DNA of 64,000 nt from Hyphomonas sp. TMED17 (GCA_002172915.1 NHBW01000002.1:225936-289935); one strand, 5' to 3'; numbered from the stretch's first letter, positions 46,111-56,486 are shown. Numbers and translations are program-made. The notes: generated by a model not told the origin, from the sequence alone.

Positions 46111-46532
46111 GATTAAATCCCCCCGCGCTGAGTTCTAGGTTGAAACCAAGGATGAGCGCAAGCAAATTTTCAAGTCTTGCGGCAATATCTGCTTCGATGT
46201 CTAAATCGTGCCTCATAATCGGTGATTGCCCTCGGCACGGGCGAGATATTGCCGAATTAATCCGGGCGCGCTGCCGATATTCATTATGGGTCACGCCGGG
46301 GTACAATATTTCGACTTTAATTGCCGGTGAAGAGTGTCTGGTAACCGGGTGTGTTGGCTTAGGGCGGCCGCGTACGCCGGCACAGTGTTATTGCGCCGGC
46401 GGTTCAGAAACGGTCAATCAGACGGTTCTTAATCATGTGGACCAGATGTTCTGATTATGCCCAAAACGGACCGTATCGGGCAAGAGTCCTGCCCGCGGGC
46501 TGTTCCCGATTGTTCTCGGGCTGAGATGTCCG
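46111..46532. other. Intergenic region
   Basis: A 422-base gap between the lipocalin-like gene and the TerB-like operon, both on the minus strand. Two small hairpins (46478-46494 and 46505-46520, 5-bp stems) lie just downstream of the lipocalin-like stop and may act together as a weak terminator. Reading frames on either strand here have no protein character. Confidence 0.45.
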
Positions 46533-46937
46533 CTAATCGAGCCGACGCCAGACTTCGCTTAGGGTTCCGTCCGGGAATGCAAGTGTTTGCGAGAAAGTGT
46601 CGCCATCCTCTGATTTGGTGATTTCGAAGCTGAAAACTTCTCCGATCAATTCCCTGTTACTGTGGTTCATGATTGTTTCGGTCATTGTGCCTTCGTCATA
46701 GTTATAGGACCCCGCGCCGACAAATGTTTCACCGGGTTTAGAAACATCATGATAAGTATACATGAAGTTTTCGGTGCTATAGATTTTGACTGGGTATGGC
46801 GCTGACAGCGCAATGCTTTCGCCGTCCCATGTGCTGCTCTCAATCACCCAGGCGCCTTGCATCGACTGTTCTGCAGTAGCGGTCGCGGCGGTTAAAAGAC
46901 CGGCGCTGAAGATAATTGGCATGATATATTTTCGCAA
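46533..46937 (-). CDS. Secreted lipocalin-like small protein
   Basis: A 134-residue protein with a clear Sec signal peptide (MRKYIMPIIFSAGLLTAATATA, cleavage probably after TAEQ or ATA). The mature part starts QSMQGAWVIESSTWDGES and runs as beta strands to LPDGTLSEVWRRLD-like end (FPDGTLSEVWRR), the layout of small lipocalin-like domains that start with a G-x-W motif and end with a Trp-Arg motif. Likely periplasmic. Ligand and function unknown. Single gene, flanked by long gaps. Confidence 0.75.
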   Translation of the reverse strand: MRKYIMPIIFSAGLLTAATATAEQSMQGAWVIESSTWDGESIALSAPYPVKIYSTENFMYTYHDVSKPGETFVGAGSYNYDEGTMTETIMNHSNRELIGEVFSFEITKSEDGDTFSQTLAFPDGTLSEVWRRLD

Positions 46938-47337
46938 AATTAGTCCCCCTCATAGATAAATACGATATTCAATTTATTGCTGTGTAGTGCGAACCTACAG
47001 ACTTATCTTTTAAGACGAGGTGAGGCTTTGACAATGGTTGCGATTCTAAATTTTGCTATTTTGTTTTCATTATCCATTATGCAGGACAGAAACGGGATAC
47101 GAGCATAGTGTCTGTGCGCCCGGGTCAGCGATGTGACTGACATGTATGTCGCGGGCTAAGGCATGTAGCCCGGGTTGCGCATATAGCAGTCTAGTCGGCC
47201 CAAGACGTCGCCCAAATTTTTGGACGGGGCGGGAATTTACTGCCGCAGGTCCTGCGCCTGGCCGTAGCCGCTTGCGCAGATCAAATCTTTCATGATGTTG
47301 CGCGATGATATCGTGTGGTGCGGGTTTCTTGTTCTGG
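46938..47337. other. Intergenic region with a 7-bp hairpin
   Basis: A 400-base gap. A hairpin with a perfect 7-bp stem (47152-47158 with 47166-47172, 7-base loop) lies downstream of the glycosyltransferase stop on its strand and could end that transcript, though without a T-run. The part near 46940-47080 is AT-rich and probably carries the lipocalin-like gene promoter. Confidence 0.45.
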
Positions 47338-48579
47338 CTAGGCGGCGAGGCCAAGCGACAGGGCCTCTTCAATATCAAGGCCTTCGGAAAGAAGGTCATC
47401 GGTCCGCCATCTTTCGGAGCTTGACCGAATAGCATCATTTGCCAGAACCGCGTTTATAGTTGCCGCAAGCTGCGCCTGTTCCAGTTTTTCAGGAATGATG
47501 TAATCGCCGAGATTGAGCGCTTTGAGGCGTCTGGCATTGTCGAACTGGTCAAAGCTCATCGGCAAGCAAACCGATGGCAGCCCGGCGCCGAGTGTCTCGG
47601 TGATACTATTAATTCCGCCATGCTGGATGACTAATTTACAATATGGCGCGATTGAAGACAGTCTGGCATTGCCAAGGATTAAGGATCCCGCAGCGGTATA
47701 ATAGGACTCCTTGCTGCCATTGCCCAAGAGCACGACAGTTTTTTGATCAAGCTTTTCAACCGCGCTGAGTACAGTGTCGAATAGACGGGATTTCCGGGTC
47801 GTTATGAGTGAGCCCAGAGTAATTAGTATGGCTGGTTCACCTTGAGTCAGGAATTCCAGAACGTTTTCATGCAGACGGGGTTTAAGGGTCGACCAGAAGT
47901 TTTTCAGATGGTGAACCCCGGATTCCTCTTTGAACAATAGCCGACGCGGAAATGCCGCCAGTCGATTTATCTGGGGTGTTGCGACTTTGAACAGGTCGAA
48001 TGTATCAGGATCAAACCCTTGCGCCTCGGTCAGGTTTCTGAGATCGGGGAGCATGGCACGATAGGCATTTGCAACATCAAGACGGGCTTTTTTTCGAATA
48101 TCCATCGAGCGATTTGCTGCAGTTATACGCCGCCACCTTGGCATAACCGGCGGATCGGACTCCTGATATAGCGCCATCGGATACAGATTGACTTCCTGAA
48201 ACGGGACGCCGAATTTCTTGCATGCCAGCGCCGTCGCAGGCGTCGTCCAGCTAATGAAAGCAAAATCGATTTTATGTTCTTCAATAATATCGGAAACGAG
48301 TTTGAAGTTCCATTCGGCGGTTTCGTTAATGACTTCGGAAACGGCCCGCCAGCCAATATTGAATTTGAAGATCCGTTCGGTGAAAACCTGCATGTGTTCA
48401 GGACTTTCAAACCGTGGAAAAATTGATGTGTAGGATCCGACATCACGGCCAAAGGCGCGTTTCGAGTCGGACGGGCCGCAAATATGAACTTCATGTCCGC
48501 GCTCGATGAGCTTCCGGCTTATTGCGACAATCGGAATAATTTCGCCGAAGCTTCCCCAACAGGTCAGAAGAGTCTTCAT
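47338..48579 (-). CDS. Glycosyltransferase, GT1 (MGT/UGT-like)
   Basis: A 413-residue GT-B enzyme. The N-terminus MKTLLTCWGSFGEIIPIVAI is the acceptor-domain start of macrolide/ergosterol-type transferases. The nucleotide-sugar motif near 310-340 reads HGGINSITETLGAGLPSVCLP followed by MSFDQFDNARRL, the classical HGG...P...DQ..NA pattern. The frame is open for 59 codons upstream, but the start at 48579 with GGAGTGAAGC before it fits the family. Acceptors may be lipids, sterols or secondary metabolites; nothing nearby tells which. Confidence 0.87.
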   Translation of the reverse strand: MKTLLTCWGSFGEIIPIVAISRKLIERGHEVHICGPSDSKRAFGRDVGSYTSIFPRFESPEHMQVFTERIFKFNIGWRAVSEVINETAEWNFKLVSDIIEEHKIDFAFISWTTPATALACKKFGVPFQEVNLYPMALYQESDPPVMPRWRRITAANRSMDIRKKARLDVANAYRAMLPDLRNLTEAQGFDPDTFDLFKVATPQINRLAAFPRRLLFKEESGVHHLKNFWSTLKPRLHENVLEFLTQGEPAILITLGSLITTRKSRLFDTVLSAVEKLDQKTVVLLGNGSKESYYTAAGSLILGNARLSSIAPYCKLVIQHGGINSITETLGAGLPSVCLPMSFDQFDNARRLKALNLGDYIIPEKLEQAQLAATINAVLANDAIRSSSERWRTDDLLSEGLDIEEALSLGLAA

Positions 48580-49126
48580 TGCTTCACTCCGGCATTGCGA
48601 AGTCCGAGCTCGGATACATAACACGGAATAATGAGAGAATGGCGATGGTGTGATGTCATGTTCGAATGGCAGGGAACTCGCTTGTCGAGAATGGTGAGAA
48701 AAACCTTTCGGATTGAAATATATCGCGGCCCGGAAGCGATGTATTTTGATGCTCACAACGGTTTCAGGCGCCGAAATAATCGAATTAAGCCGTGCCTTTC
48801 ATAGAACCGTGGTCTGCATTCCAAAGTCTTCGTGTGCGCTTAACTCCCGTGATTTAAATAAAGGCAATAGATAGTTTCTGAGCCAACTATATTATTAAAG
48901 CAAGCCGCAAAAGAGGAGATACCGCAATTTTTACAAGCGTGCGGATTTATTCTTACTATCGTCTGCCAGCGTCTCGCGATAAACCGTGTAAAGTGCAAAT
49001 TTTAGCGGGCTGCATGCGCCCTGGGAGAGGGCAGATTGGATTTGTTAGGCTGTTTTTGATCGTTCTGGCTTGAAGCATGGTCAATTGACCGTCATGACAT
49101 AGCGAGCCAGCGGCAGGTTAAGTGAT
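48580..49126. other. Intergenic region glycosyltransferase / mgtE
   Basis: A 547-base divergent gap with AT-rich patches (48880-48960). A small hairpin (49018-49032, GCCCT/AGGGC) sits about 95 bases before mgtE. I see no M-box-like Mg2+ riboswitch architecture and no gene. Confidence 0.45.
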
Positions 49127-50482
49127 ATGATTGATGATGACGGCAAAAACGGAACCGAGGATCTCGAGAATTTTGATGCCGCGATTTCCGCGGGTGAGCA
49201 GGACAAAGTCAAAGAGATTCTGGACCAGATGCACCCGGCAGATGCGTCCGATCTTTTGGAGCAGATGCCAACAGATGAATTCGAGGCCGTCGTCGCGCTT
49301 CTCGATGGCGAACTGCCGACCGAAATTCTGATTGAGCTGCGCGATGAGTATCGCGAAGATGCGCTCGAAAAATTATCCGATGCTGCGGTTGTCGACGCCA
49401 TTGATGCGCTTGAGTCAGATGATGCCACCACTGTTCTGGAGGATCTCGGCGATGATCGCAGGGAGCGTATTCTAGAGGGTCTGGCCCCGGTCGACCGTGC
49501 CGTGCTTGCGGCCAATCTTCTGTATGACGAGAAGACGGCCGGCCGGTTGATGCAGCGGGAATTCCTGTCGGCTCCGGAGTTTTGGACGGTCGGCACGACA
49601 ATCGATTTTGCGCGTGACAATGCCGATGATTTGCCGACTGATTTTTATGAGGTCTATGTCGTAGATCCGGGCAATCGGCCGATCGGTTTCGTCCTGCTTT
49701 CGCGGCTTTTGCGAACCGAGCGCAATGTCGGGCTGATGGATATTATGCAGCCGTTGCAATCGGATATCCGGGTCGAGATGGATCGGGAGGAAGTGGCTTA
49801 TCAATTTCAGAAATACTCACTGGCTTCGGCGCCGGTCAAAGATGCTGATGGACGTTTGGTAGGTATGATTACAGTCGATGACATGGTGCATGTCATTCAG
49901 GACGAGAATACCGAAGACTTGCTGGCTTTGCTGAATGTGTCATCGGCGGACGGTTCCGATACGGTCCTGGAATCAGTCTGGGCCCGGGCACCTTGGTTGG
50001 GCGTAAATCTCGTAACCGCCTTTATTGCGTCGGGTATTATCGCGTTGTTCGAGGGGACGTTGGATAAAATTGTGCAATTGGCGATTCTGATGCCGGTCGT
50101 TGCCGCGCTAGCCGGTAATGCCGGCAGTCAGGGGCTCGCCGTAGCGGTACGGGCGATTGCCGAACGGGAACTGGATGGCGATGCACAGCGCCGGGCCGTC
50201 GTCCGGGAAACCCTGACCGGTCTAGTCAATGGCGGTATTTTTGCCGTCAGCGTTGGCGCTGTCACACTGCTCTGGTTCCGTGATCCGTTACTTTCGACCG
50301 TCATCGCTGTCGCCATGTTGTTGAGTTTTGTATGGGCCGGGTGTTCCGGCATTCTTGTGCCATTGACGCTCAAGAGATTCGGGGCCGATCCGGCTGTGGC
50401 ATCATCGGTTTTTGTTTTGACGCTGACAGATGTTATGGCGTTTCTCAGCTTTCTTGGCCTAGCCTCCATCTGGCTGATTTAG
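49127..50482 (+). CDS. mgtE: Magnesium transporter MgtE
   Basis: A 451-residue Mg2+ channel. It has the cytoplasmic N-domain of helical repeats (about 10-130: QMHPADASDLLEQMPTDEFE and similar), two CBS domains (about 135-255, MQPLQSDIRVEMDREEVAYQ, MITVDDMVHV), and five membrane helices with LMPVVAALAGNAGSQGLAVA and the conserved LTDVMAFLSFLGLAS end. In the family Mg2+ binding between N and CBS domains closes the pore. The start ATG 49127 follows AAGTGAT with a weak AGGTTAAG site. Confidence 0.96.
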   Translation: MIDDDGKNGTEDLENFDAAISAGEQDKVKEILDQMHPADASDLLEQMPTDEFEAVVALLDGELPTEILIELRDEYREDALEKLSDAAVVDAIDALESDDATTVLEDLGDDRRERILEGLAPVDRAVLAANLLYDEKTAGRLMQREFLSAPEFWTVGTTIDFARDNADDLPTDFYEVYVVDPGNRPIGFVLLSRLLRTERNVGLMDIMQPLQSDIRVEMDREEVAYQFQKYSLASAPVKDADGRLVGMITVDDMVHVIQDENTEDLLALLNVSSADGSDTVLESVWARAPWLGVNLVTAFIASGIIALFEGTLDKIVQLAILMPVVAALAGNAGSQGLAVAVRAIAERELDGDAQRRAVVRETLTGLVNGGIFAVSVGAVTLLWFRDPLLSTVIAVAMLLSFVWAGCSGILVPLTLKRFGADPAVASSVFVLTLTDVMAFLSFLGLASIWLI

Positions 50483-50879
50483 GACGTGCCACCAAGTTAT
50501 AACGGCCCGTGCCGAACCCGGCCGGCTCTGGTTGGCAGTTTAAACCGGCACGGCGAGACCGAAGCTGATCTGCTGTCGGACCGGGCATTTGCTATTATCA
50601 TCTGGCGATCCGGGCCGCGGGTGGCCTGTTGCAGCTGCGCCGCTTTCGAAGTGCGTCAAAGCCCCCAAAAGGCGGCCATTTTTAGCTATCCTACACAGTG
50701 GCAGCCTGAGCATCTGCGATGCCATGTCGGAACTCGTTGTGAAAGAAAATTAAATGTTGCGATCTAATGTGCCGGACGGCCTGACGGGCCCGGTACGCCG
50801 TGATTATTTGTAATCGCCATTATTTGTAGTCACCGGACGGGTTATTGGTGTTTATCGGCGGTTCGGCTATACCGCTGTC
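50483..50879. other. Intergenic region mgtE / liuA
   Basis: A 397-base gap. A GC-rich dyad follows mgtE around 50500-50545 and could end its transcript. A 16-bp near-tandem repeat lies 46 bases before liuA and is listed separately. No gene is supported. Confidence 0.45.
50803..50834 (+). repeat. 16-bp direct repeat upstream of liuA (possible operator)
   Basis: ATTATTTGTAATCGCC at 50803-50818 is followed directly by ATTATTTGTAGTCACC at 50819-50834, two mismatches. It lies 46-77 bases before the liuA start, where a promoter or operator would be, so a regulator binding two adjacent half-sites is possible. Confidence 0.5.
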
Positions 50880-52049
50880 ATGACAGTTTTATATCCGACA
50901 TTGAACTTCGACCTCGGCGAAACGGCCGATATGATAAGGGATACGGTTCGTGCTTTCGCAGTAAATGAAATCGCGCCACTCGCGTCCGAAATTGATCGCA
51001 CGGATGTCTTTCCACGCCATTTATTACCTAGAATGGGTGAAATGGGTCTGCTCGGTATCACTGTGGAAGAGGAGTGGGGTGGTTCGGGCTTGGGATATCT
51101 CGAGCATTGTGTCGCTATGGAAGAAATATCGCGCGCATCGGCGTCGGTTGGCCTGTCCTATGGCGCTCACTCCAATCTTTGCGTAAATCAGTTACGACGC
51201 TGGGGAACTGATGCCCAGAAGCTCAGATACCTGCCGAAACTGATCAGTGGCGAACATCTCGGCGCCCTCGCCATGAGTGAAACCGGCGCCGGGTCGGACG
51301 TGGTTTCGATGCAATTAAGAGCCGAACGCAGTGATAATGATTTCCGTCTCAATGGCTCCAAAATGTGGATCACTAATTCGCCCGATGCGGATACTTTAAT
51401 TGTCTATGCCAAAACATCGCCGGATAAAGCCTCAAGGGGAATAACGGCGTTTCTGATTGAAAGAGATATGCCGGGCTTTTCAGTCGCGCAGAAACTGGAC
51501 AAACTCGGCATGCGCGGGTCCGAAACGGGCGAGCTGGTCTTTGCTGATTGTCTTGTGCCTGAAGAAAATGTGCTGGGCCCTCTCGATGGCGGGGTCGAGG
51601 TGCTAATGAGCGGGCTTGATTATGAGCGGTCGGTACTCGCGGCCGGCCCGCTGGGTATCATGCAGGCCTGTCTTGATGTCGTGGTCCCTTATCTGCATGA
51701 GCGCAAACAATTCGGAAAGTCGATTGGCGAGTTTCAGCTGGTTCAGGGCAAGCTGGCGGACATGTATGTCCAGATGAATGCATCCAAGGCATATGTTTAT
51801 GCCGTGGCAAAGGCCTGTGACCGCAATGAGACGGCGCGCAAGGATGCCGCTGGCGCGATACTCTATGCTTCCGAAACTGCCACCAGAATCGCATTGGATG
51901 CGATTCAGCTTTTAGGCGGAAATGGTTATATTAACGAGTATCCGACGGGGCGTCTTTTAAGGGATGCCAAACTGTATGAAATTGGCGCCGGAACCAGCGA
52001 AATCCGCCGTTTTCTGATAGGTCGCGAGCTGTTTTCGGAGTCTGGCTGA
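50880..52049 (+). CDS. liuA: Isovaleryl-CoA dehydrogenase
   Basis: A 389-residue FAD acyl-CoA dehydrogenase of leucine catabolism, making 3-methylcrotonyl-CoA. ACAD signatures [19 protein letters not shown] and [13 protein letters not shown] are present. The IVD-specific catalytic base position is in [15 protein letters not shown] (Glu249); the usual ACAD glutamate site near the C-terminus reads [12 protein letters not shown] without it. [16 protein letters not shown] is also IVD-like. It is separated from liuB by an opposite-strand patatin gene, and its stop lies 2 bases from that gene's stop. Confidence 0.95.
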   Translation: MTVLYPTLNFDLGETADMIRDTVRAFAVNEIAPLASEIDRTDVFPRHLLPRMGEMGLLGITVEEEWGGSGLGYLEHCVAMEEISRASASVGLSYGAHSNLCVNQLRRWGTDAQKLRYLPKLISGEHLGALAMSETGAGSDVVSMQLRAERSDNDFRLNGSKMWITNSPDADTLIVYAKTSPDKASRGITAFLIERDMPGFSVAQKLDKLGMRGSETGELVFADCLVPEENVLGPLDGGVEVLMSGLDYERSVLAAGPLGIMQACLDVVVPYLHERKQFGKSIGEFQLVQGKLADMYVQMNASKAYVYAVAKACDRNETARKDAAGAILYASETATRIALDAIQLLGGNGYINEYPTGRLLRDAKLYEIGAGTSEIRRFLIGRELFSESG

Positions 52050-52050
52050 A

Positions 52051-53853
52051 CTAGCCGGTGACAAGGTTAAGTTGTGCGACGAAACCGCTGTTGTGCAGGG
52101 CTTTCATCGCTGCTGAATAACCAGCCTCGACACATTCATCATAGGCTTTCCAGTCTCGCAATTCGATCTCGCCAAGCTCGGGCAGGACAAGGGCATCAAC
52201 ATCCTCATGACCATTTGTCGGATCATTGGTCAGGGTTGCCGAACGCATCAGAAGTTCGGCGATTGGCGGCATGCTTGATAATCCATGCCTGGCGACCCAG
52301 CCGAAAAATCCCGGCGGGTCAATGAAGCTTTCGGTCTTCAGGCCTTTATCGGTGCGGGTTACATCAGCGCCGATTGTCAGGCCGCGGTGAAATTTAGCCA
52401 TAATGTCGGCCGGGAAATTATTAAGCACCGCACCGTCGACCAGAATCTGGTCGTCCTCGACAACCGGTGGCAAAATGCCGGGTAGTGAGATGCTGGCCCG
52501 CAGCGCAGCGCGCAGGGAACCTGACCGATGGACCCGGACCAGACCAGTGCTGAGGCTCGTCGATGATGCAAAAAATGGGATTTCGAGATCATTGATTTCG
52601 CTATTGCCAAAATGCTCAAGAAGACGGGCATCAACTTTGCGCCCTTTGACCAGACCTACGACTGGCAGGTGCCAGTCTCCAAGAGGATTGGTCGCGACAA
52701 AGGCTTTCCGGATCCGGGTTTCGATTTCCTGAATATCCCAGCCTTTTGCGACGCAGGCGGCAATAACTGCGCCCATCGAAGTGCCACCAATGAAATCAAC
52801 TGGAATGCCCAATTCCCTGATCGCGCGGATTGCCCCGATATGCGCGTAGGCGCGGGCGCCCCCTCCCGACAGCACGACGCCAACCGAGCGACCAGCCATG
52901 GTTCGGGCCAAACGGGCACTGCTTTCGCCCATCATATTGGTCCAGTGAAATATCCGGGACGCGCCGGCGGCTTGCAACCAGTCCGAAGGCTTCGATGCCT
53001 GACGGTAGCCAGGATAGTGAATCAATAGGACATCGATCAGTTTCATGGCTTGTGCGGGCGATGAGGTTTTTGGAAAAATCGGGTCCGAAGGCCGCGCATC
53101 AGCTCTTGCAACGACCCAGATTCTGTCGGCCTGACGCATGGCGAGTTTGAACCAGCTGTTTTCGCCCATTGTCGAGACGAGTATGACGATATCATTCTCG
53201 GATTCCAGCTGGTCAAAGAATCCGGCCGGCTTTTCGCGTCCCTCATCCTCGAAAACGATGCGGGCCCTGACGTTTAGCCGCTTCAGTGATGTCGCCAATG
53301 CCTGGGCGCGCTGTCCGATATCGATAGAGGGTGATGTCGCGACCAATGAAAAGACTTTCGGCGCCGTTCGCGGATTTCTTAGCTCGCCATTCTTTAACCT
53401 CGCCACGATTAGCCTGATTACACCGGAGAGTATCTCAGGTTCGGCGTTGATAAGTTTCTGGAAGCTTTTGCGCGAGAGTTTGAAGACTTCGCTGTCACGC
53501 AACGCATAGACTGACGAGCTATGAAAAGCGTCAGTCGGCGGGTCGGCCGTGCCGTGTGACTGCCCGTTCTGGAACAAGGCCATTTCCCCGGCCGGTTCGC
53601 CGGCGCGGATGTGGCCCATGAATTCGTCCCGCCCGTCTGGCATTTGCCGGAAAGCCCCGAAAGTGCCTGTAAGAATGAAATAAATCGAGTCCGAGACGTC
53701 GCCAGCTTTGAATAGGGGCCAGCCGGCGGGAACGGCATACCATTCGCCTTCCTTGCGGGCGGCACGCAGCGCCCTTCGCGGGACCTCCTTCAGAATTGTA
53801 ATTGTGTCGAGCGGAGGTTCGAGGCCATCTTTCTTTTTGTTGAAAACAGACAT
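52051..53853 (-). CDS. Patatin-like phospholipase with cNMP-binding-like domain (NTE family)
   Basis: A 600-residue protein. Residues about 30-155 form a cyclic-nucleotide-binding-like domain (PLFKAGDVSDSIYFILTGTF, GEPAGEMALF), but the phosphate-binding Arg-Ala of the cassette is missing (SHGTADPPTD), so nucleotide binding is doubtful. A Rossmann-like linker (about 165-290) follows. The patatin domain (about 322-490) has the oxyanion loop GGGARAYAHIG (330-340), the nucleophile GGTSMGA (Ser359) and the catalytic aspartate DGA (Asp473). The layout is that of NTE/RssA-type lysophospholipases. Convergent with liuA. Confidence 0.9.
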   Translation of the reverse strand: MSVFNKKKDGLEPPLDTITILKEVPRRALRAARKEGEWYAVPAGWPLFKAGDVSDSIYFILTGTFGAFRQMPDGRDEFMGHIRAGEPAGEMALFQNGQSHGTADPPTDAFHSSSVYALRDSEVFKLSRKSFQKLINAEPEILSGVIRLIVARLKNGELRNPRTAPKVFSLVATSPSIDIGQRAQALATSLKRLNVRARIVFEDEGREKPAGFFDQLESENDIVILVSTMGENSWFKLAMRQADRIWVVARADARPSDPIFPKTSSPAQAMKLIDVLLIHYPGYRQASKPSDWLQAAGASRIFHWTNMMGESSARLARTMAGRSVGVVLSGGGARAYAHIGAIRAIRELGIPVDFIGGTSMGAVIAACVAKGWDIQEIETRIRKAFVATNPLGDWHLPVVGLVKGRKVDARLLEHFGNSEINDLEIPFFASSTSLSTGLVRVHRSGSLRAALRASISLPGILPPVVEDDQILVDGAVLNNFPADIMAKFHRGLTIGADVTRTDKGLKTESFIDPPGFFGWVARHGLSSMPPIAELLMRSATLTNDPTNGHEDVDALVLPELGEIELRDWKAYDECVEAGYSAAMKALHNSGFVAQLNLVTG

Positions 53854-54062
53854 GCTCCAAATCTCCAGCGTTTGGCAGGTGGCGCGGCCTGAGCGGACGA
53901 ACTGCCCTAAGAGCAGCTAAACAACATGCTAGGCGCAAGTGCAATAATAGGTATGACTTGGTTGTTAATGATGTTGGATTTTATCATAAATTACTAAAAT
54001 CATAAGGCTGACAGCAAGAATTGTAGGTCTAGTGATAATGACTGATTAGTTTGGAGACACAA

Positions 54063-55670
54063 ATGCCCGTGCTAAAATCGACGCTTGATGTGTCCGATCC
54101 GCAATTTAGCCGTAATCGAATATCGATGACGGCATTGGTCGAGGAATTACGGCTAAGGTCCGACACGGTTTGTCAGGGTGGCCCGGCATCCGCGCGCGAG
54201 CGGCATGTTGCGCGCGGCAAGCTTTTGCCGCGTGACCGGATCGAGCATTTACTGGACCCCGGATCGGCTTTTCTCGAGCTGAGCGCGCTCGCGGCTTTCG
54301 AGATGTATGATGATGAAGCCCCGTCGGCTGGAATCATTACCGGTATCGGTAAAGTGTCCGGGCGGGAGTGCGTGATTGTATGTAATGACGCCACGGTCAA
54401 AGGCGGGGTCTATTATCCGATCACTGTAAAAAAGCATTTACGGGCGCAAGAGGTGGCAATGGAAAACCATTTGCCATGTATTTACCTCGTCGATTCTGGC
54501 GGCGCGAATCTGCCGCATCAGGCGGAAGTATTTCCAGATCGTGATCATTTCGGGAGAATTTTCTATAATCAGGCGCGAATGAGCGCGCTCGGCATTCCTC
54601 AGATTGCAGCTGTTATGGGCAGCTGTACGGCCGGGGGAGCATATGTTCCGGCTATGTCTGATGAAACGGTTATTGTAAGAAAGCAGGGCACAATCTTTCT
54701 GGGAGGGCCGCCTCTGGTGAAAGCGGCCACCGGAGAGGAGATATCAGCCGAAGATCTCGGCGGCGCCGACGTTCATGCACGCCAGTCAGGCGTTGCTGAC
54801 CATTATGCGATCAACGATCAACACGCTCTAACCATTGTCCGGTCGATTATCGATACGTTGCACCTATCTGAGCCCAACCCGGTCGGTTTGTCGCCGTCGC
54901 GCCCACCGCGATATGATCCGAAAGAGTTGTATGGTCTAATCCCGGAGGATTTACGCACGCCGTATGATGCCCGCGAGATCATTGCCCGCTTGGTTGATGG
55001 TTCGGAGTTTCACGAATTCAAACAGCTTTACGGCGAAACGCTTGTCTGCGGGTTTGCGCGATTGTCCGGCATGCCGGTGGCGATTCTTGCAAATAATGGA
55101 ATCCTGTTCGGGGAGAGCGCGCAGAAGGCAGCGCATTTTATCGAGCTGGCCGATCAGCGGCGCACTCCGCTCCTTTTCCTGCAGAACATAACCGGCTTTA
55201 TGGTGGGTTCGAAATATGAGGCAGCCGGAATTGCCAAGGACGGCGCTAAAATGGTCACCGCGGTTGCGACCGCCAGTGTTCCAAAATTGACTTTGATCAC
55301 GGGGGGATCTTTCGGGGCCGGAAATTATGGCATGTGTGGTCGGGCTTACTCGCCTCGTTTTCTATTCGCCTGGCCGAATGCGCGCATTTCGGTGATGGGC
55401 GGTGAGCAGGCGGCGGCTGTGCTTGCAACGGTAAAACGCGATTCGTTTGACCGGCGCGGTGAAGTCTGGTCGGAGGCCGAAGAGGCGGCATTTAAAGAAC
55501 CGATCCGGGAGTTGTACGAAAATGAGGGGTCGCCCTATTATTCGACTGCCCGTTTATGGGATGACGGCATTATTGATCCGGCTGACACACGCCGGGTGCT
55601 GAGTCTGGCGCTGGCGGCTGCCTTGCGGGCGCCGTTTGACGAACGCGGTTTCGGGCTATTCCGGATGTAG
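54063..55670 (+). CDS. liuB: Methylcrotonyl-CoA carboxylase beta subunit
   Basis: A 535-residue carboxyltransferase of leucine breakdown. MCC-specific wording is visible: [60 protein letters not shown] and, in the second half, [20 protein letters not shown] and [23 protein letters not shown] 54063 has GGAG eight bases upstream; a TTG four codons earlier is less likely. It is the first of liuB-liuC-liuD, with 21 bases to liuC. Confidence 0.96.
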   Translation: MPVLKSTLDVSDPQFSRNRISMTALVEELRLRSDTVCQGGPASARERHVARGKLLPRDRIEHLLDPGSAFLELSALAAFEMYDDEAPSAGIITGIGKVSGRECVIVCNDATVKGGVYYPITVKKHLRAQEVAMENHLPCIYLVDSGGANLPHQAEVFPDRDHFGRIFYNQARMSALGIPQIAAVMGSCTAGGAYVPAMSDETVIVRKQGTIFLGGPPLVKAATGEEISAEDLGGADVHARQSGVADHYAINDQHALTIVRSIIDTLHLSEPNPVGLSPSRPPRYDPKELYGLIPEDLRTPYDAREIIARLVDGSEFHEFKQLYGETLVCGFARLSGMPVAILANNGILFGESAQKAAHFIELADQRRTPLLFLQNITGFMVGSKYEAAGIAKDGAKMVTAVATASVPKLTLITGGSFGAGNYGMCGRAYSPRFLFAWPNARISVMGGEQAAAVLATVKRDSFDRRGEVWSEAEEAAFKEPIRELYENEGSPYYSTARLWDDGIIDPADTRRVLSLALAAALRAPFDERGFGLFRM

Positions 55671-55691
55671 ATGATCTGAAAGGAGCTTGTT

Positions 55692-56486
55692 GTGGGCGAA
55701 TATGAAACGATCCTGCTGGATGCGACCAGAACTGGTATTGTGGTTCTCACGCTTAACCGGCCGGATAAGCGAAATGCCTTTAACGGGCATGTTATTGAAG
55801 AGCTGATTGACGCGCTCGAGACGATTGAGGAGCAAGACGCCCTGCGTCTGGTTATCCTGCGCGGGGCGGGAGATGTGTTCTCGGCGGGTGCCGATCTGAA
55901 GTGGATGACGGCTGCGCAAAACTGGACCCGGGCAGAGAATGAGCAGGATGCCGAGCGGCTTGCCTTGATGCTGCGCAAACTCGCAGCTTTGCCCCAGATG
56001 ACACTGGCATTGGTGCATGGCGCGGCGATGGGTGGCGGTGCCGGTCTGGTCGCGGCTTGTGATTTCGCCGTTGCGCTCAAAGGCACAAAGTTCAGTTTTT
56101 CCGAAGTCAGGCTCGGCCTGACGCCAGCGACGATTTCGCCTTATGTGATCCGGGCTATTGGTTCGCGCTGGGCAAAGGCGCTGTTTGTGTCAGGTGAAAT
56201 TTTCGATACCGATCTCGCTCAGCGGATCGGACTTGTTCAATATGCCGAAGACGATCGCAACGGCCTGGCGAAACGCGAGGAGGAGCTGGCACGGCTGGCA
56301 ATGCTCGCTGCACCCGGGGCAGTGCGGGATGCTAAAAACCTCGTCCTGGATCTGACAGGCGTCCCTTATAGTGACGAACTGGCACGCGAGACAGCCAGAC
56401 GGATTGCGCACCGGCGTGTGAGCGACGAGGGACGCGAAGGGGTAAGCGCCTTTCTTGAAAAGCGTAAACCGGTCTGGGCGCAGTAG
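55692..56486 (+). CDS. liuC: Enoyl-CoA hydratase, methylglutaconyl-CoA hydratase-like
   Basis: A 264-residue crotonase-family hydratase, GTG start after AAAGGAGC. Oxyanion elements are GDVFSAGADLKWM and GAAMGGGAGLVAACDFAVAL; the catalytic Glu region is FSEVRLGLTPATISPYVI. Its position between the two methylcrotonyl-CoA carboxylase genes makes hydration of 3-methylglutaconyl-CoA to HMG-CoA its likely reaction. A 200-base gap separates it from liuD; no terminator is evident there. Confidence 0.9.
   Translation: MGEYETILLDATRTGIVVLTLNRPDKRNAFNGHVIEELIDALETIEEQDALRLVILRGAGDVFSAGADLKWMTAAQNWTRAENEQDAERLALMLRKLAALPQMTLALVHGAAMGGGAGLVAACDFAVALKGTKFSFSEVRLGLTPATISPYVIRAIGSRWAKALFVSGEIFDTDLAQRIGLVQYAEDDRNGLAKREEELARLAMLAAPGAVRDAKNLVLDLTGVPYSDELARETARRIAHRRVSDEGREGVSAFLEKRKPVWAQ

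Noticed and set aside
46140..46454. 104-codon plus-strand frame between the TerB-like and lipocalin-like genes
   Set aside because: No ribosome binding site, no family resemblance and composition like non-coding DNA; partly antisense to the TerB leader.
48580..49126. Mg2+ riboswitch (M-box) before mgtE
   Set aside because: The gap is long enough, but I see only one 5-bp hairpin and no M-box-like multi-helix arrangement.
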